Positions 33,340-42,737 of a stretch of DNA of 42,823 bases are shown piece by piece. This stretch comes from Aeromonas dhakensis. Its GTDB lineage: Bacteria; Pseudomonadota; Gammaproteobacteria; Enterobacterales; Aeromonadaceae. The position numbers and the translations under genes were made by a program. The stretch spans positions 1-42,823 of the forward strand of contig NZ_CDBH01000002.1 in NCBI RefSeq assembly GCF_000820305.1, read 5' to 3'. The notes beneath the pieces are model-generated. The model searched no databases, was not told the DNA's origin, and saw nothing but the letters and a program-made list of their open reading frames with translations. The number at the start of each line of letters is the position of its first letter. The stretch's first letter is position 1.

Positions 33340-34761
33340 TTACAGGTTGCGCAGGGCGGCAAACGCGGCCGCCAGCTTGTGCGCATCCTTTTGGCCCGGG
33401 GCACTTTCTACCCCGGAGTTGAAATCAAGGCCGAGGCAGCCCACTTGCGCGGCTTGCAGGGCGTTGTCGGGATTAAGGCCCCCCGCCAGCATCAGCTTGG
33501 CTTTATCCAGATGGGCCAGCAGAGTCCAGTCGAACGCCTGACCGGTGCCGCCGCTCTGGCTGCCTACTTTGGTATCCAGCAGCAGCCGATCGGCCGGGTA
33601 GTCGAGGGCGGGCAGCGGTTCGCCACTTGTGACTCCAACTGCCTTCCAGATCTGGCAGCCAGCCGGTAGCAGTGGGCGCAGCGTCTCGATATAGGCGGCA
33701 TCTTCATCCCCGTGCAGCTGGACTGCCGCCAAGTTCAGAGTCTCCACCGTCTTGACGATGGTGGCGGGCTGGGCGTTGCGAAATACCCCGACGTAAGAGA
33801 GCGGCGCGCCCGCCATCACGGCGCGGGCGGCGGGAATGTCCACGTAGCGCGGGCTTTTGGCCACAAAGATAAGACCCCCGAACACCGCCCCCGCCTGATG
33901 GGCGGCGGCGGCATCCTCGGCGCGGGTGAGGCCGCACACCTTGTTCTGGCCCAGTACCAGCTTGCGCACCGCCACCTCCAGATCCGGCTCGGCCATCAGG
34001 GATGAGCCCACCAGGAAGCCCTTGGCATGGTGGCGCAGATCCGCCACCTGGGCGCGGTGGTTGATGCCGGATTCGCTGATCACTACCCGATCGCTTGGAA
34101 TGTCTTTGGCCAGCTGTTTGGTGCGGGCGAGGTCGACGCTCAAATCCCGCAGGTCCCGGTTGTTGATGCCAATCACCGGCGCCCCCAGCGCGATGGCGCG
34201 GGTCAGCTCCTCCTCGTTGCTCACCTCGGTGAGCACGCCAAGGCCCAGCTCCTTGGCGACGGCGAACAGGGCGCGATAGCCCTCGTCGGTGAGCACCGAG
34301 AGCATCAGCAGGATGGCGTCCGCCTGATAGTGGCGGGCCAGATAGACCTGATAGGGGTCAATCATGAAATCCTTGCAGAGCACCGGCTGGCTGACGCGAC
34401 TGCGCACCCGGCTTAGATAAGCAAAATCCCCCTGAAAGAACTTCTCGTCGGTCAGCACCGAGATGGCGGTGGCGTATTTGCCATAGATGTCGGCGATCGC
34501 CTCCGGGCTGAAATCGTCGCGGATCAAGCCCTTGGAGGGGGAGGCCTTCTTGCACTCCAGAATAAAGCGGGTGGAGCCCGCCTTGAGCGCCCCGACGAAA
34601 TCCCGATCGCTTGGGGTCAGCGCGCTCTGGAAGCTCGCCAGCGGCTGGGCCAGCTTGCGGGCGGCAACCCACTCCTGCTTGGCCGCCACGATTTTGCCGA
34701 GAATGGTCTGGCTGATGGAGGCCATGTTCAGAAAAGCATGGGGGGCAATAAGGTCTGACAT
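33340..34761 (-). CDS. trpCF: bifunctional indole-3-glycerol-phosphate synthase / phosphoribosylanthranilate isomerase
   Basis: About 473 residues from ATG 34761. The N-terminal domain is TrpC: FILECKKASPSKGLIRDDF (catalytic Lys), VLCKDFMID, GINNRDLRDL and VISESGI. The C-terminal domain is TrpF: NKVCGLTRAEDA with the catalytic Cys, YVGVFRN, VQLHGDE and LDFNSGVE. The two follow each other in one chain, as in enterics. The frame also opens at 34839 (ATG overlapping the trpD stop), giving 26 more residues. I prefer 34761 because AAGGA is well spaced upstream; E. coli TrpC begins even later, at the QTILGKIV-like segment. Confidence 0.95.
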   Translation of the reverse strand: MSDLIAPHAFLNMASISQTILGKIVAAKQEWVAARKLAQPLASFQSALTPSDRDFVGALKAGSTRFILECKKASPSKGLIRDDFSPEAIADIYGKYATAISVLTDEKFFQGDFAYLSRVRSRVSQPVLCKDFMIDPYQVYLARHYQADAILLMLSVLTDEGYRALFAVAKELGLGVLTEVSNEEELTRAIALGAPVIGINNRDLRDLSVDLARTKQLAKDIPSDRVVISESGINHRAQVADLRHHAKGFLVGSSLMAEPDLEVAVRKLVLGQNKVCGLTRAEDAAAAHQAGAVFGGLIFVAKSPRYVDIPAARAVMAGAPLSYVGVFRNAQPATIVKTVETLNLAAVQLHGDEDAAYIETLRPLLPAGCQIWKAVGVTSGEPLPALDYPADRLLLDTKVGSQSGGTGQAFDWTLLAHLDKAKLMLAGGLNPDNALQAAQVGCLGLDFNSGVESAPGQKDAHKLAAAFAALRNL

Positions 34762-34835
34762 CTCGTTATCCTTGCGAAACTGGCTCTTGCCCTGCGGGCG
34801 TTCTGAATGACTGCTGTGCAGAGTCGTGGCTGACA

Positions 34836-35849
34836 TCATGCCTCCTGATGACTCAAGGTGGCGAGCCGGGCGGCGAGCTCCGCCGTCTTGCCGCTTGCCA
34901 GCACCGCCAGCACCTCGGCCGCGGCGCTCTTGAGATCCTTTGCCTTGCCTGCCATTAGCAGCAGCGGTGCCACGTTGGCGGCGATGGCTGCGTTGTGGGC
35001 CGGGGTACCACGCCCTTCCAGAATGGCGGCGGTGATGGCGCGGTTCTCCTCAGGTTCCCCCCCCTGAATGGCGCTGACCGGATAGGTCTCCAGGCCAAAG
35101 TCAGCCGGGGTGAGCAGAAACTCGCGGATCTCGCCGTCACGGATCTGGGCCACCTGGGTCGGGCCGTGGATGGCAATTTCATCCAGCCCGGCGCCGTGCA
35201 CCACCATACCGGTTTTCAGCCCCAGTGCCAGCAGGGTTTCGGCGATGGGGCGCACCAGCTCGGGGGCATAGACTCCCATCAGCTGATAGGTGGGGCGAGC
35301 CGGGTTGATAAGCGGCCCCAGCACGTTGAACAGGGTGCGGGTCTTGAGGGCCTGACGCACCGGCATGGCATGGCGCACGCCAGCGTGGTACTGGGGGGCG
35401 AACAGGAAGCAGATGCCAAGCTCATCGAGGCAGCGGCGCGCCTGCGCTGGGCTCATATCGAGCTTGATGCCCATCTTGTCCAGCAGATCGCTCGAACCCG
35501 ACTTGCTCGAGACCGAGCGGTTGCCGTGCTTGGCCACTTTCAGGCCGCAGGCGGCAGCGACCAGCGCCGAGGTGGTGGAGACGTTGATGGTGTTGAGACC
35601 ATCGCCACCGGTGCCGACGATATCGCAGAACTCGTAATCCGGACGCGGGAAGTCGCGCGCTTCTGCCAGCAAGGCCTCGGCGGCGCCGGCGATCTCCTCC
35701 GGGGTCTCCCCCTTGATCTTGAGGGCGGTCAACAGACTGGCGAGCACGATGGGATCCACTTCGCCACGTACCACCTGGCCGAAGGCGTCACGGGTACTTT
35801 CACGGCTCAGAGACTGACCCTGGTAGAGGGTGTTGAGATGATGATGCAT
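34836..35849 (-). CDS. trpD: anthranilate phosphoribosyltransferase
   Basis: 337 residues. It transfers phosphoribose from PRPP to anthranilate. Motifs: [20 protein letters not shown] (PRPP site) near residue 78, [17 protein letters not shown] near 104, and [14 protein letters not shown] near 165. It is a separate gene, not fused to trpG as in E. coli; this matches Vibrio and Aeromonas. The ATG at 35849 has AAGGAG six bases upstream and is preferred to the one at 35870. Confidence 0.97.
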   Translation of the reverse strand: MHHHLNTLYQGQSLSRESTRDAFGQVVRGEVDPIVLASLLTALKIKGETPEEIAGAAEALLAEARDFPRPDYEFCDIVGTGGDGLNTINVSTTSALVAAACGLKVAKHGNRSVSSKSGSSDLLDKMGIKLDMSPAQARRCLDELGICFLFAPQYHAGVRHAMPVRQALKTRTLFNVLGPLINPARPTYQLMGVYAPELVRPIAETLLALGLKTGMVVHGAGLDEIAIHGPTQVAQIRDGEIREFLLTPADFGLETYPVSAIQGGEPEENRAITAAILEGRGTPAHNAAIAANVAPLLLMAGKAKDLKSAAAEVLAVLASGKTAELAARLATLSHQEA

Positions 35850-35859
35850 GTTGGTCTCC

Positions 35860-36459
35860 TTACCGCACACTGCTAACTGGACGGGTGATATGGGCGAGCG
35901 CCTGGGTCAGCAGGCGGGCCCCTTCCGAGGTCATGATGGATTCCGGGTGGAACTGGAAGCCCAGCACCCGCTCATCCTGCTGCTCGATGGCCATGGGCAT
36001 GCCTTGATAGTGGGCAATCACCGTCAGCTCTTCCGGTACATAGGTGGCGACCAGCGAGTGATAGCGGGCCACCGGCAGCGGGCTCGGCAGACCGGCGAAG
36101 GCACCGTGGCCGTTGTGCTCAATCAAAGAGCGCTTGCCGTGGACGATTTCGCCTGCCGCGCCGACGGTGCCGCCGTAGGCTTCGCACAGGGCCTGATGAC
36201 CGAGGCAGATGCCGAGGATGGGCACCTGACCGCGGGCCAGCTTGATCAGATCAATCAGACAACCCGCCTCGTGGGGGGCACCCGGCCCCGGCGAGAGCAC
36301 CAGCACGGCGTCCCCTTCACAGGCGGCGATCTCGCTCATGATGCGGCTGGCCGGCAGGCTGTTGCGGTAGATCCGCACCGGATAGCCGAGGGAGCGGAAC
36401 TGGTCGACGAGGTTGTAGGTAAACGAGTCGAAGTTGTCGAGCAGGAAGATATTAGTCAT
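35860..36459 (-). CDS. trpG: anthranilate synthase glutaminase component
   Basis: 199 residues, class I glutamine amidotransferase. The nucleophile Cys is in [15 protein letters not shown] (near residue 80) and the catalytic His-Glu pair in [25 protein letters not shown] opens the protein. It supplies ammonia from glutamine to TrpE. Its ATG lies inside the end of trpE (8-base overlap), indicating translational coupling and equal synthesis of the two subunits. Confidence 0.97.
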   Translation of the reverse strand: MTNIFLLDNFDSFTYNLVDQFRSLGYPVRIYRNSLPASRIMSEIAACEGDAVLVLSPGPGAPHEAGCLIDLIKLARGQVPILGICLGHQALCEAYGGTVGAAGEIVHGKRSLIEHNGHGAFAGLPSPLPVARYHSLVATYVPEELTVIAHYQGMPMAIEQQDERVLGFQFHPESIMTSEGARLLTQALAHITRPVSSVR

Positions 36460-38086
36460 GGCTCACGTCCTTATGTTGCTCCTGCTGGGCGCTCAGGGCT
36501 TGCAGAGAGGTGCCATGGCTGGCGGCGATGGCAGCCAGCACGGCGGCCGCCTTGGCGCGGGTCTCGTCCGCTTCGGCTTGCGGCTTGGAGTCATAGACCA
36601 CCCCGGCACCGGCCTGCACGTGGGCCACACCCTCTTTGACAAAGGCGGAGCGAATGACGATGCAGGTATCCATCTCGCCGGCGCCGTTGATGTAGCCGAC
36701 CGCGCCGCCGTAGCTGCCGCGGCGCTTGCCTTCCACCATGCGAATCAACTCGCTGGCGCGGATCTTGGGGGCGCCGGTGAGGGTGCCCATGTTCATGCAG
36801 GCCTGATAGGCGTGCAGGGCGTCAAGGTCGGCGCGCAAGGTGCCGACCACCTTGGAGACCAGGTGCATCACGTGGCTGTAGCGATCCACTTTCAGCAGCT
36901 CCTTGACGTAACGGGTACCGGGCTCCGAGATGCGGGCGATGTCGTTGCGACCCAGATCCACCAGCATCAGGTGTTCGGCCACCTCTTTCTCGTCCTGACG
37001 CAGTTCCAGCTCGATGCGGCCGTCGAGATCTCGGTTGATGCTGCCATCGGGGTTGAAGCCGCGGCGGCGGGTACCGGCGATGGGGTACATCTCCACGTCG
37101 CGGCTGGTGGCGCAGAATTTCACCGCGCTCTCCGGCGAGGCGCCAAACAGGGTGAAGCCCTCGTCCTGCACATAGAACATGTAGGGGCTGGGGTTGGTCT
37201 GCTTGAGGCGGCGATAGGCGGCGATGGGGCTGGGGCAGGGCAGGGAGAAGCAGCGTGACGGCACCACCTGGAAGATGTCGCCACGGCGGATAAAGCCCTT
37301 GAGCTTCTCCACCTCGGCGCAGAACTGCTTGTCGCTCTTGTCCACGCTCATGCCGCCGACGAGGGGCGGGGTGGCCGGTGCCTGCGCGGGGGCTTGCTGG
37401 CAGGCGTGTTTGAACTGGGCGAGGCGCTCGCTCAGGCGGTGGTATCTGTCTTCCACCCGGCTCTCGTCGCTGTCACCGCCAAAGATGCAGGCGAGCAGCG
37501 CAGTGGAGCGCGCGATATGGTCGATGGTGATCAGGGTCTCGGCCACGTAGAAGCAGTAGTCGGGGCAGTCGTTGCTCCCCTGTGGCACTTCGGGCAGATC
37601 TTCAAAGGAGGCGATGAGGTCGTAGGCGAAGCTGCCGGCCATAAAGAGCGCCTCTTTGCCCAGCTGGCAATCGAGCTCCCGCTGCAGGGTGCGCAGCACG
37701 TCCAGCACGCTGATCCCCTTGAGGCGGCTGTCTTCGTCCTGCTCCCGATCAGAAGCCGGGAAGTCGAGCTGCAGCTCGCCGGCCACCAGGCTCTGGGCAA
37801 CGGCGGCCGGCAGGCGCTCGGCCAGCAGGCTCTGCAGCTGGGAGCCGTTGTCATTGAGGCTGCGCACCCGCACGGTGCGGCCCCGGCACTCGATGCGCAG
37901 GCTGGCGTCCACCAGCAGCAGACTCTGTTTGCCGGCCTTGGAGTCGATCTCCACCGATTCAAGCAGCAGGTTGTTGGGGCGACCCTGGCAGAGCTCGCTG
38001 TAGAGCGCCAGCGGGTCGGCCACGTAGGGGGCGTTGAGGGTGAGGGTATCGAATTCACCCAGAGGAAGGCGATGGCTGGCTGTCAT
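36452..38086 (-). CDS. trpE: anthranilate synthase component I
   Basis: 544 residues. It converts chorismate and ammonia to anthranilate. The tryptophan feedback site LLES is at residues 41-44. The chorismate-binding domain fills the C-terminal half: [32 protein letters not shown], and [15 protein letters not shown]. First structural gene of the operon, about 250 bases after the leader peptide; AAGGGA precedes the ATG. Confidence 0.97.
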   Translation of the reverse strand: MTASHRLPLGEFDTLTLNAPYVADPLALYSELCQGRPNNLLLESVEIDSKAGKQSLLLVDASLRIECRGRTVRVRSLNDNGSQLQSLLAERLPAAVAQSLVAGELQLDFPASDREQDEDSRLKGISVLDVLRTLQRELDCQLGKEALFMAGSFAYDLIASFEDLPEVPQGSNDCPDYCFYVAETLITIDHIARSTALLACIFGGDSDESRVEDRYHRLSERLAQFKHACQQAPAQAPATPPLVGGMSVDKSDKQFCAEVEKLKGFIRRGDIFQVVPSRCFSLPCPSPIAAYRRLKQTNPSPYMFYVQDEGFTLFGASPESAVKFCATSRDVEMYPIAGTRRRGFNPDGSINRDLDGRIELELRQDEKEVAEHLMLVDLGRNDIARISEPGTRYVKELLKVDRYSHVMHLVSKVVGTLRADLDALHAYQACMNMGTLTGAPKIRASELIRMVEGKRRGSYGGAVGYINGAGEMDTCIVIRSAFVKEGVAHVQAGAGVVYDSKPQAEADETRAKAAAVLAAIAASHGTSLQALSAQQEQHKDVSHD

Positions 38087-38243
38087 AGTGCGTTCCCTTG
38101 CGTGTGATGTTGTTTACCGATGTTCATGACGTTGAATTCCTTGAAAATTTAATGGGTCTGGGGTGGCTGGTTCAGGGGCGCCATCGCCAGGTCAGCTTGC
38201 TTGTCTGAATTCTCGGTTTCATCACAGGTCCATTTGCCGGATA

Positions 38244-38276
38244 ATAAAAAAGCCCGCTGGGGTCAGCGGGCTTTTT
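38244..38276 (-). terminator. trp attenuator terminator
   Basis: Stem AGCCCGCTG (38251-38259) with CAGCGGGCT (38264-38272), read on the minus strand with a long U-run (TTTTTTATTAT). It lies between trpL and trpE, so it is the regulated attenuator rather than an operon end. Confidence 0.92.
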
Positions 38277-38336
38277 CTTTGGGTTCTTTATTTGCTGTCA
38301 GATTTACAGGTACAGCAACGACCACACGCCCGCATG

Positions 38337-38384
38337 TCAGGGAGTGTGCCACCACCAGATGGTCAGGATGGAAGTCGTTTGCAT
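38337..38384 (-). CDS. trpL: trp operon leader peptide
   Basis: 15 residues, MQTTSILTIWWWHTP, with three consecutive Trp codons. It has the position, length and Trp cluster of attenuation leader peptides: when charged tRNA-Trp is scarce the ribosome stalls on WWW, favouring the antiterminator. The attenuator hairpin follows about 60 bases downstream. AGGA precedes the ATG at a suitable distance. Confidence 0.95.
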   Translation of the reverse strand: MQTTSILTIWWWHTP

Positions 38385-38425
38385 GATAAAGTCCTGTAAA
38401 AAGATGTTTGCAATGAAGTGCCTAC

Positions 38426-38454
38426 AGAAAACGATAAAGCCGCGGCCAAGTCAA
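38426..38454 (-). promoter_or_regulatory. candidate trp promoter
   Basis: On the minus strand TTGACT (38454-38449), a 17-base spacer and TTTTCT (38431-38426), about 40 bases before trpL. The -35 is good, the -10 poor. I saw no clear TrpR operator palindrome here. Confidence 0.4.
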
Positions 38455-38523
38455 GTCGCTTTTTAGCCTTCTTTCACCGAATGTGTACCCATGGTGACCT
38501 GACCACGAGAGCGGAATAATCTG

Positions 38524-39405
38524 ATGAGATTCGATCTACACTGCCATACCACGGCCTCGGATGGGGTGCTGAGCCCCGCCGAACTGGTGCGCCGCGCCGC
38601 CGAAAAACAGGTCGAAGTGTTAGCAGTTACTGACCACGACACCCTTGCCGGGATTGATGAGGTGCGCCGCACCATCGAGCACGAGCAACTGCCGCTGCGG
38701 CTGGTGAGCGGGGTCGAGATCTCCACCGGCTGGGAGCATCACGAGATCCATATCGTGGCGCTGGGGGTGGATGAAAAAAATGTGGCGCTCACCGATTTTC
38801 TGGTCGGCCAACAGGCTCGTCGCGAAGCACGCGCCCAGGAAATAGGGCGTCGTCTGGAGAAGTGTCTCATTCCCGGCACCTATGAAGAGGCCAAGCAGCT
38901 GGCCGGTGATGCGGCCGTGACCCGGGCCCACTTTGCCCGGGTGCTGGTGGCGCGCGGGGTGGCCGACAACATGCAGAAGGTATTCAAGAAGTACCTGAGC
39001 CGGGGCAACAAGGGCTATGTGCCGGCCGAGTGGCCCGAGATGGGCGAGGCGATCAGCTCCATTCACGGCGCCGGTGGCCTGGCGGTGCTGGCCCACCCGA
39101 GCCGCTACGATCTCACCGCCAAGTGGATCAAGCGGCTGCTGGTGGCCTTCAAGGCGGCCGGTGGCGATGCCATGGAGGTCTCCTTGCCCCAGCAGAGCCC
39201 CCAGGAGCGGGCGAATCTTGGCCAGTGGGCCAAAGAGCACGACCTCTATATCTCGGTGGGATCGGATTTTCACTTCCCCTCCAACTGGACCGAGCTGGGG
39301 CGCCACCTCTGGTTGCCCAAGGAGGGGATGCCGATATGGTTGGCGTATCCCGGTCATTTTGGGCTTACCACTGAGCAACACGCAGAGTTGCTGGCGAGTC
39401 GGTAA
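38524..39405 (+). CDS. rnm: PHP-domain 5'-3' exoribonuclease Rnm (YciV/TrpH)
   Basis: 293 residues with a polymerase-and-histidinol-phosphatase (PHP) metal site: DLHCHTTASDG (residues 4-14), VTDHDTLAG, GVEISTGWEHHEIHIVALG, a central VLAHPSRYD and the late SVGSDFHFPS. E. coli Rnm (YciV) trims the 5' ends of rRNA precursors and degrades short oligonucleotides. It lies divergent to trpL, as in E. coli. The last 72 bases (39335-39406) recur at 39456-39527; this copy carries the natural stop at 39403-39405. Confidence 0.93.
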   Translation: MRFDLHCHTTASDGVLSPAELVRRAAEKQVEVLAVTDHDTLAGIDEVRRTIEHEQLPLRLVSGVEISTGWEHHEIHIVALGVDEKNVALTDFLVGQQARREARAQEIGRRLEKCLIPGTYEEAKQLAGDAAVTRAHFARVLVARGVADNMQKVFKKYLSRGNKGYVPAEWPEMGEAISSIHGAGGLAVLAHPSRYDLTAKWIKRLLVAFKAAGGDAMEVSLPQQSPQERANLGQWAKEHDLYISVGSDFHFPSNWTELGRHLWLPKEGMPIWLAYPGHFGLTTEQHAELLASR

Positions 39406-39406
39406 C
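39335..39406 (+). repeat. 3' end of rnm, copy 1 of a 72-bp direct repeat
   Basis: Includes the last ~23 codons and stop of rnm. Copy 2 is at 39456-39527, 121 bases later, with three mismatches. Confidence 0.95.
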
Positions 39407-39455
39407 AGCATTTGCGAAATAGGGTACATACCGGACAAGAGGGTATGGCCTTATT

Positions 39456-39527
39456 TATGGTTGGCGTATCCCGGTCACTTCGGGCTTACCACTGAGCAAC
39501 ACGCAGAGTTGCTGGCGAGCCGGTAAC
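39456..39527 (+). repeat. 3' end of rnm, copy 2 (gene-end remnant)
   Basis: Encodes the same LAYPGHFGLTTEQHAELL ending and stop as rnm. The three differences from copy 1 (CAT/CAC, TTT/TTC, AGT/AGC) are all synonymous. The 49 bases between the copies (39407-39455) match no feature I recognise. Confidence 0.95.
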
Positions 39528-39642
39528 CGCCCCGGTATTGCAGGCGCCAACGGGCGCCAAACAGAGTAAGGTAGTGTCGTGAAGCCCGGCTTCGCGGCCA
39601 TCAAGCGGGCAGAGATTGCTGCCCCCATTGCGAGAACGAGTC

Positions 39643-40263
39643 ATGAGTCAGCACTTTTACGTACACCCGGAAAATCCCCAGGCCCGTCTGATCAGCCAGG
39701 CGGTGCAGATCATCCAGAATGGCGGCGTCATCGTCTATCCCACCGATTCGGGTTATGCGCTGGGTTGCCAGATGGGTGACAAGGGCGCGCTGGAGCGCAT
39801 CTGCCGCATCCGCCGCATCGATCCCAACCACGATTTCACCCTGGTGTGCCGCGATCTCTCCGAGATCTCCACTTACGCCAAGGTGGACAACAGTGCGTTT
39901 CGCCTGATCAAGAACAACACCCCCGGCCCCTACACCTTCATCTTCAAGGCCACTAAAGAGGTGCCGCGTCGCCTGATGAACGAGAAGAAGAAGAGCATCG
40001 GCATCCGGGTACCGGACAACAAGATTGCCCAGGCGCTGCTGGAGGCCCTCGGCGAGCCGCTGCTCTCCACCACCCTGATCCTGCCGGAATCTGACATGGC
40101 GGAGTTTGACCCGGAGGAGATCTTCGACAAGCTGGGCAAACAGCTGGATCTGGTAGTCAACGGCGGTTATCTGGGCGAGCAGCCCACCACCGTGGTGGAC
40201 TTCTCCGACGACGAACCCGTGCTGCGTCGGCGCGGTGCCGGGGATCCGACCCCGTTTGAGTGA
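39643..40263 (+). CDS. yciO: YciO, Sua5/YrdC-family protein
   Basis: 206 residues. The Sua5/YciO/YrdC fold is shown by GGVIVYPTDSGYALGCQ near residue 28, KRKKS-type segment MNEKKKSIGIRVPDN near 115, and GEPLLSTTLILP near 136. YrdC relatives make threonylcarbamoyl-AMP for tRNA t6A; YciO is a paralogue with low or unclear activity. ATG 39643 is chosen because it gives the usual family N-terminus (MSQHFYVHPENPQ). It is followed 19 bases later by scpA, as in related gammaproteobacteria. Confidence 0.93.
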   Translation: MSQHFYVHPENPQARLISQAVQIIQNGGVIVYPTDSGYALGCQMGDKGALERICRIRRIDPNHDFTLVCRDLSEISTYAKVDNSAFRLIKNNTPGPYTFIFKATKEVPRRLMNEKKKSIGIRVPDNKIAQALLEALGEPLLSTTLILPESDMAEFDPEEIFDKLGKQLDLVVNGGYLGEQPTTVVDFSDDEPVLRRRGAGDPTPFE

Positions 40264-40282
40264 TACGGTCGAACCGGTCGCC

Positions 40283-41146
40283 ATGACGGCCGCCCAGCCG
40301 CCCGCAGGGGCTAGTGAGGGGGGGCCGTCGGCGCTCTCTCCCATCGCCCGGGTGCTGGGGCAGCCCTACCATGAGCTGCCCCAGGACTTGTTCATCCCGC
40401 CCGATGCGCTGGAGGTGTTTCTCGATACCTTCGAGGGGCCGCTCGATCTGTTGCTCTACCTTATCCGGCGCCAGCAGCTCGACATCCTCAACCTGCCGAT
40501 CCTGCAGATCACCGCCCAGTACATGGAGTACGTGGAGCTGATGCAGGGGCTCAATCTGGAGCTGGCAGCCGAGTACCTGCTGATGGCGGCCTGGTTGGCG
40601 GAGATCAAATCCCGCATGCTGCTGCCCAAGGCGCCGGAGCTGGAGGACGAAGAGGAGGGGGAAGACCCCCGTGTCACCCTCATCCGCCGGCTGCAGGAGT
40701 ACGAGCGCTTCAAGATGGGGGCTGAGCGGGTCAACGAGTTGCCACGGCTGGAGCGGGAGATCTTTGTCGCCAGCGCCATGGCGCCGGATTTTGGCGATCT
40801 CAAACCACTGGCGCCCGATGTTTCGCTGGTTGAGCTCGCCCTTTACATGCAAAGTGTGGTAAAACGCGCGACTCATTTTGAACATCACCAGATCCGCCGC
40901 GAGCAGATCCCGACCCGGGTGCGCATGGCGGAGATCCTCGCCATGCTCTCGCTGGGCCAGACCCTGCGCCTGGAGCAGGTGCTGCGCGCCGAAGAGGGGC
41001 GCATGGGGGTGCTGGTGACCTTCCTGGCCCTGCTGGAGCTGTGCAAGGAGCAATTGATCTGGATCTTGCAGGCGGAACCGCTGGGGCCGATCCACTTTGC
41101 CCTGGCCGGCCAGCATGAGGAGAGCGAGCGTGGCGCTGCCCACTGA
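40283..41146 (+). CDS. scpA: segregation and condensation protein A
   Basis: 287 residues. The kleisin that bridges SMC heads; visible are FEGPLDLLLYLIRRQQLDILNLPILQITAQYMEYV (residues ~50-85) and AAEYLLMAAWLAEIKSRMLLP, both hallmarks, and a winged-helix C-terminus (AEILAMLSLGQTLRLEQVL...). An acidic linker (ELEDEEEGEDP) sits between. In Aeromonas-like bacteria with MukBEF or SMC the partner is encoded elsewhere. The start at 40283 is tentative; a frame opens to 40235 inside yciO. Confidence 0.93.
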   Translation: MTAAQPPAGASEGGPSALSPIARVLGQPYHELPQDLFIPPDALEVFLDTFEGPLDLLLYLIRRQQLDILNLPILQITAQYMEYVELMQGLNLELAAEYLLMAAWLAEIKSRMLLPKAPELEDEEEGEDPRVTLIRRLQEYERFKMGAERVNELPRLEREIFVASAMAPDFGDLKPLAPDVSLVELALYMQSVVKRATHFEHHQIRREQIPTRVRMAEILAMLSLGQTLRLEQVLRAEEGRMGVLVTFLALLELCKEQLIWILQAEPLGPIHFALAGQHEESERGAAH

Positions 41147-41178
41147 ACGACTGCGGCCGATAATGCGAGGAGCGAACC

Positions 41179-41775
41179 ATGGCGCTGCCGGCTGAACGAC
41201 TCAAGACGCTGATCGAAGCGGCGCTGTTCGTTGCCGGGCGCCCGCTCAACGTCAGCGAGCTCAAGAGCAGCGTACTGGCGGACTACCCGGTCACCAGCCG
41301 CTACGTGCAGCTGCTGCTGGCGGAGCTCAAACAGGATTACAGCGAGCGGGGGGTGGAGCTCAAGGAGGTCGCCTCCGGCTGGCGCTTTCAGGCCCGCCAG
41401 GAGTACGCCGAGGAGCTCTCGAGGCTCTGGAGCGAGCGGGCCCCGCGCTATTCGCGCGCCGTGATGGAGACGCTGACGTTGATCGCCTATCGTCAGCCCA
41501 TCACCCGGGCCGAGATCGAAGCCATCCGTGGGGTGGCGGTCTCGAGCCAGATAGTGAATACCCTGAAAGAACGTGGCTGGGTGCGCAGCATAGGTCACAA
41601 GGAGGTGGTGGGTCGCCCAGAGCTGCTCGCCACCACCCGAGAATTTCTGGATTATTTTAATCTGCAGAGTCTGGAGCAGCTCCCCGAGCTTGATCCCGAA
41701 CTGCAACCCTCGTTGTCCACTCTGACGTTGGCAGAGACGGGCAGCGATCAACAATCAGGTAACCCCGATGAGTGA
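41179..41775 (+). CDS. scpB: segregation and condensation protein B
   Basis: 198 residues, two winged-helix domains. Typical segments: [18 protein letters not shown] at the start, [49 protein letters not shown], and [25 protein letters not shown]. It dimerises and binds the ScpA linker for chromosome condensation. Overlaps the start of rluB by 8 bases. Confidence 0.96.
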   Translation: MALPAERLKTLIEAALFVAGRPLNVSELKSSVLADYPVTSRYVQLLLAELKQDYSERGVELKEVASGWRFQARQEYAEELSRLWSERAPRYSRAVMETLTLIAYRQPITRAEIEAIRGVAVSSQIVNTLKERGWVRSIGHKEVVGRPELLATTREFLDYFNLQSLEQLPELDPELQPSLSTLTLAETGSDQQSGNPDE

Positions 41776-42691
41776 AAAACTGCAAAAAGTGTTGGCCCGC
41801 GCGGGTCACGGCTCCCGTCGTGAGATGGAGGCCCTGATCACCGCAGGTCGGGTCAGTGTGGATGGCAAGGTCGCCACGCTGGGGGATCGCGTCGAAGTGA
41901 ACGCCGTGATCCGGGTGGATGGTCACCAGGTCAAGACCCGCGCGGCAGAGGAAGTGATCTGCCGCGTGCTGGCTTACCACAAGCCGGAAGGGGAGATGTG
42001 TACCCGTCACGATCCGGAAGGTCGTCCCACCGTGTTTGATCGTCTGCCCAAGATGGAAGGGGCCCGCTGGATCGCGGTCGGCCGCCTCGACGTCAACACC
42101 TCAGGTCTGTTGCTGTTCACCACCGACGGTGAGCTGGCCAACCGGCTGATGCACCCGAGCCACGAAGTGGAGCGGGAATACGCGGTGCGCGTGTTTGGCG
42201 AGATCACCGAAGCCATGCTGCAGCGCCTGCGCAAGGGCGTGCAGCTGGAAGACGGCATGGCCAAGTTCAACAAGATCAAGCCGGCCGGCGGTGAAGGTCT
42301 GAACCAGTGGTTCAACGTTACCCTGACCGAGGGTCGCAACCGTGAAGTGCGCCGCCTGTGGGAATCCCAGGAAGTGCAGGTGAGCCGCCTGATGCGTATT
42401 CGCTACGGCGACGTTAAGCTGGATCGCGGCATCCCGCGCGGCGGCTGGCAGGAGCTCAAACTGCCCGAGGTGAACTACCTGCGCGGCCTGGTCAACCTGC
42501 CGCCGGAGACCGAGTCCAAGGTCGATCTGCAGCAGGATGGCAAGGCCAGCCGCCACAAGCAGGCCGCCCAGATCCGTCGCGCCGTCAAGCGTCACAAGGA
42601 GATGCAGGGCAAGGAGCCGCGCGCCCGCGCCACTACCGCCCGTCGCAAGCCGCAAGCCTCGACCCGCAACTCCGGCACCGGCAGCAAGTAA
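41768..42691 (+). CDS. rluB: 23S rRNA pseudouridine(2605) synthase RluB
   Basis: 307 residues. An N-terminal S4 RNA-binding domain ([29 protein letters not shown]) is followed by the RsuA/RluB catalytic domain with Asp108 in the motif [21 protein letters not shown]. The C-terminal tail is long and basic ([20 protein letters not shown]...), as in RluB. It isomerises U2605 of 23S rRNA. The ATG is inside the scpB end, indicating coupling. Confidence 0.95.
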   Translation: MSEKLQKVLARAGHGSRREMEALITAGRVSVDGKVATLGDRVEVNAVIRVDGHQVKTRAAEEVICRVLAYHKPEGEMCTRHDPEGRPTVFDRLPKMEGARWIAVGRLDVNTSGLLLFTTDGELANRLMHPSHEVEREYAVRVFGEITEAMLQRLRKGVQLEDGMAKFNKIKPAGGEGLNQWFNVTLTEGRNREVRRLWESQEVQVSRLMRIRYGDVKLDRGIPRGGWQELKLPEVNYLRGLVNLPPETESKVDLQQDGKASRHKQAAQIRRAVKRHKEMQGKEPRARATTARRKPQASTRNSGTGSK

Positions 42692-42708
42692 GCGCCGCGT
42701 CGCACTGT

Positions 42709-42737
42709 AAAAGGCCCGCCTCTTCGGCGGGCCTTTT
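42709..42737 (+). terminator. terminator after rluB
   Basis: The stem AAAAGGCCCGCC/GGCGGGCCTTTT with a 5-base loop, ending in a T-run. Confidence 0.93.

Noticed and set aside
34762..34839. 26-residue N-terminal extension of TrpC from the ATG overlapping trpD
   Set aside because: The ribosome site is too close to these ATGs, whereas ATG 34761 has a well-placed AAGGA and the extension has no counterpart in E. coli TrpC. It remains a possible coupled start.
39017..39526. 169-codon frame ending in the rnm-like C-terminus at copy 2
   Set aside because: It is out of frame with rnm until the duplicated end, so it is not a gene; the signal is explained by the 72-bp duplication.
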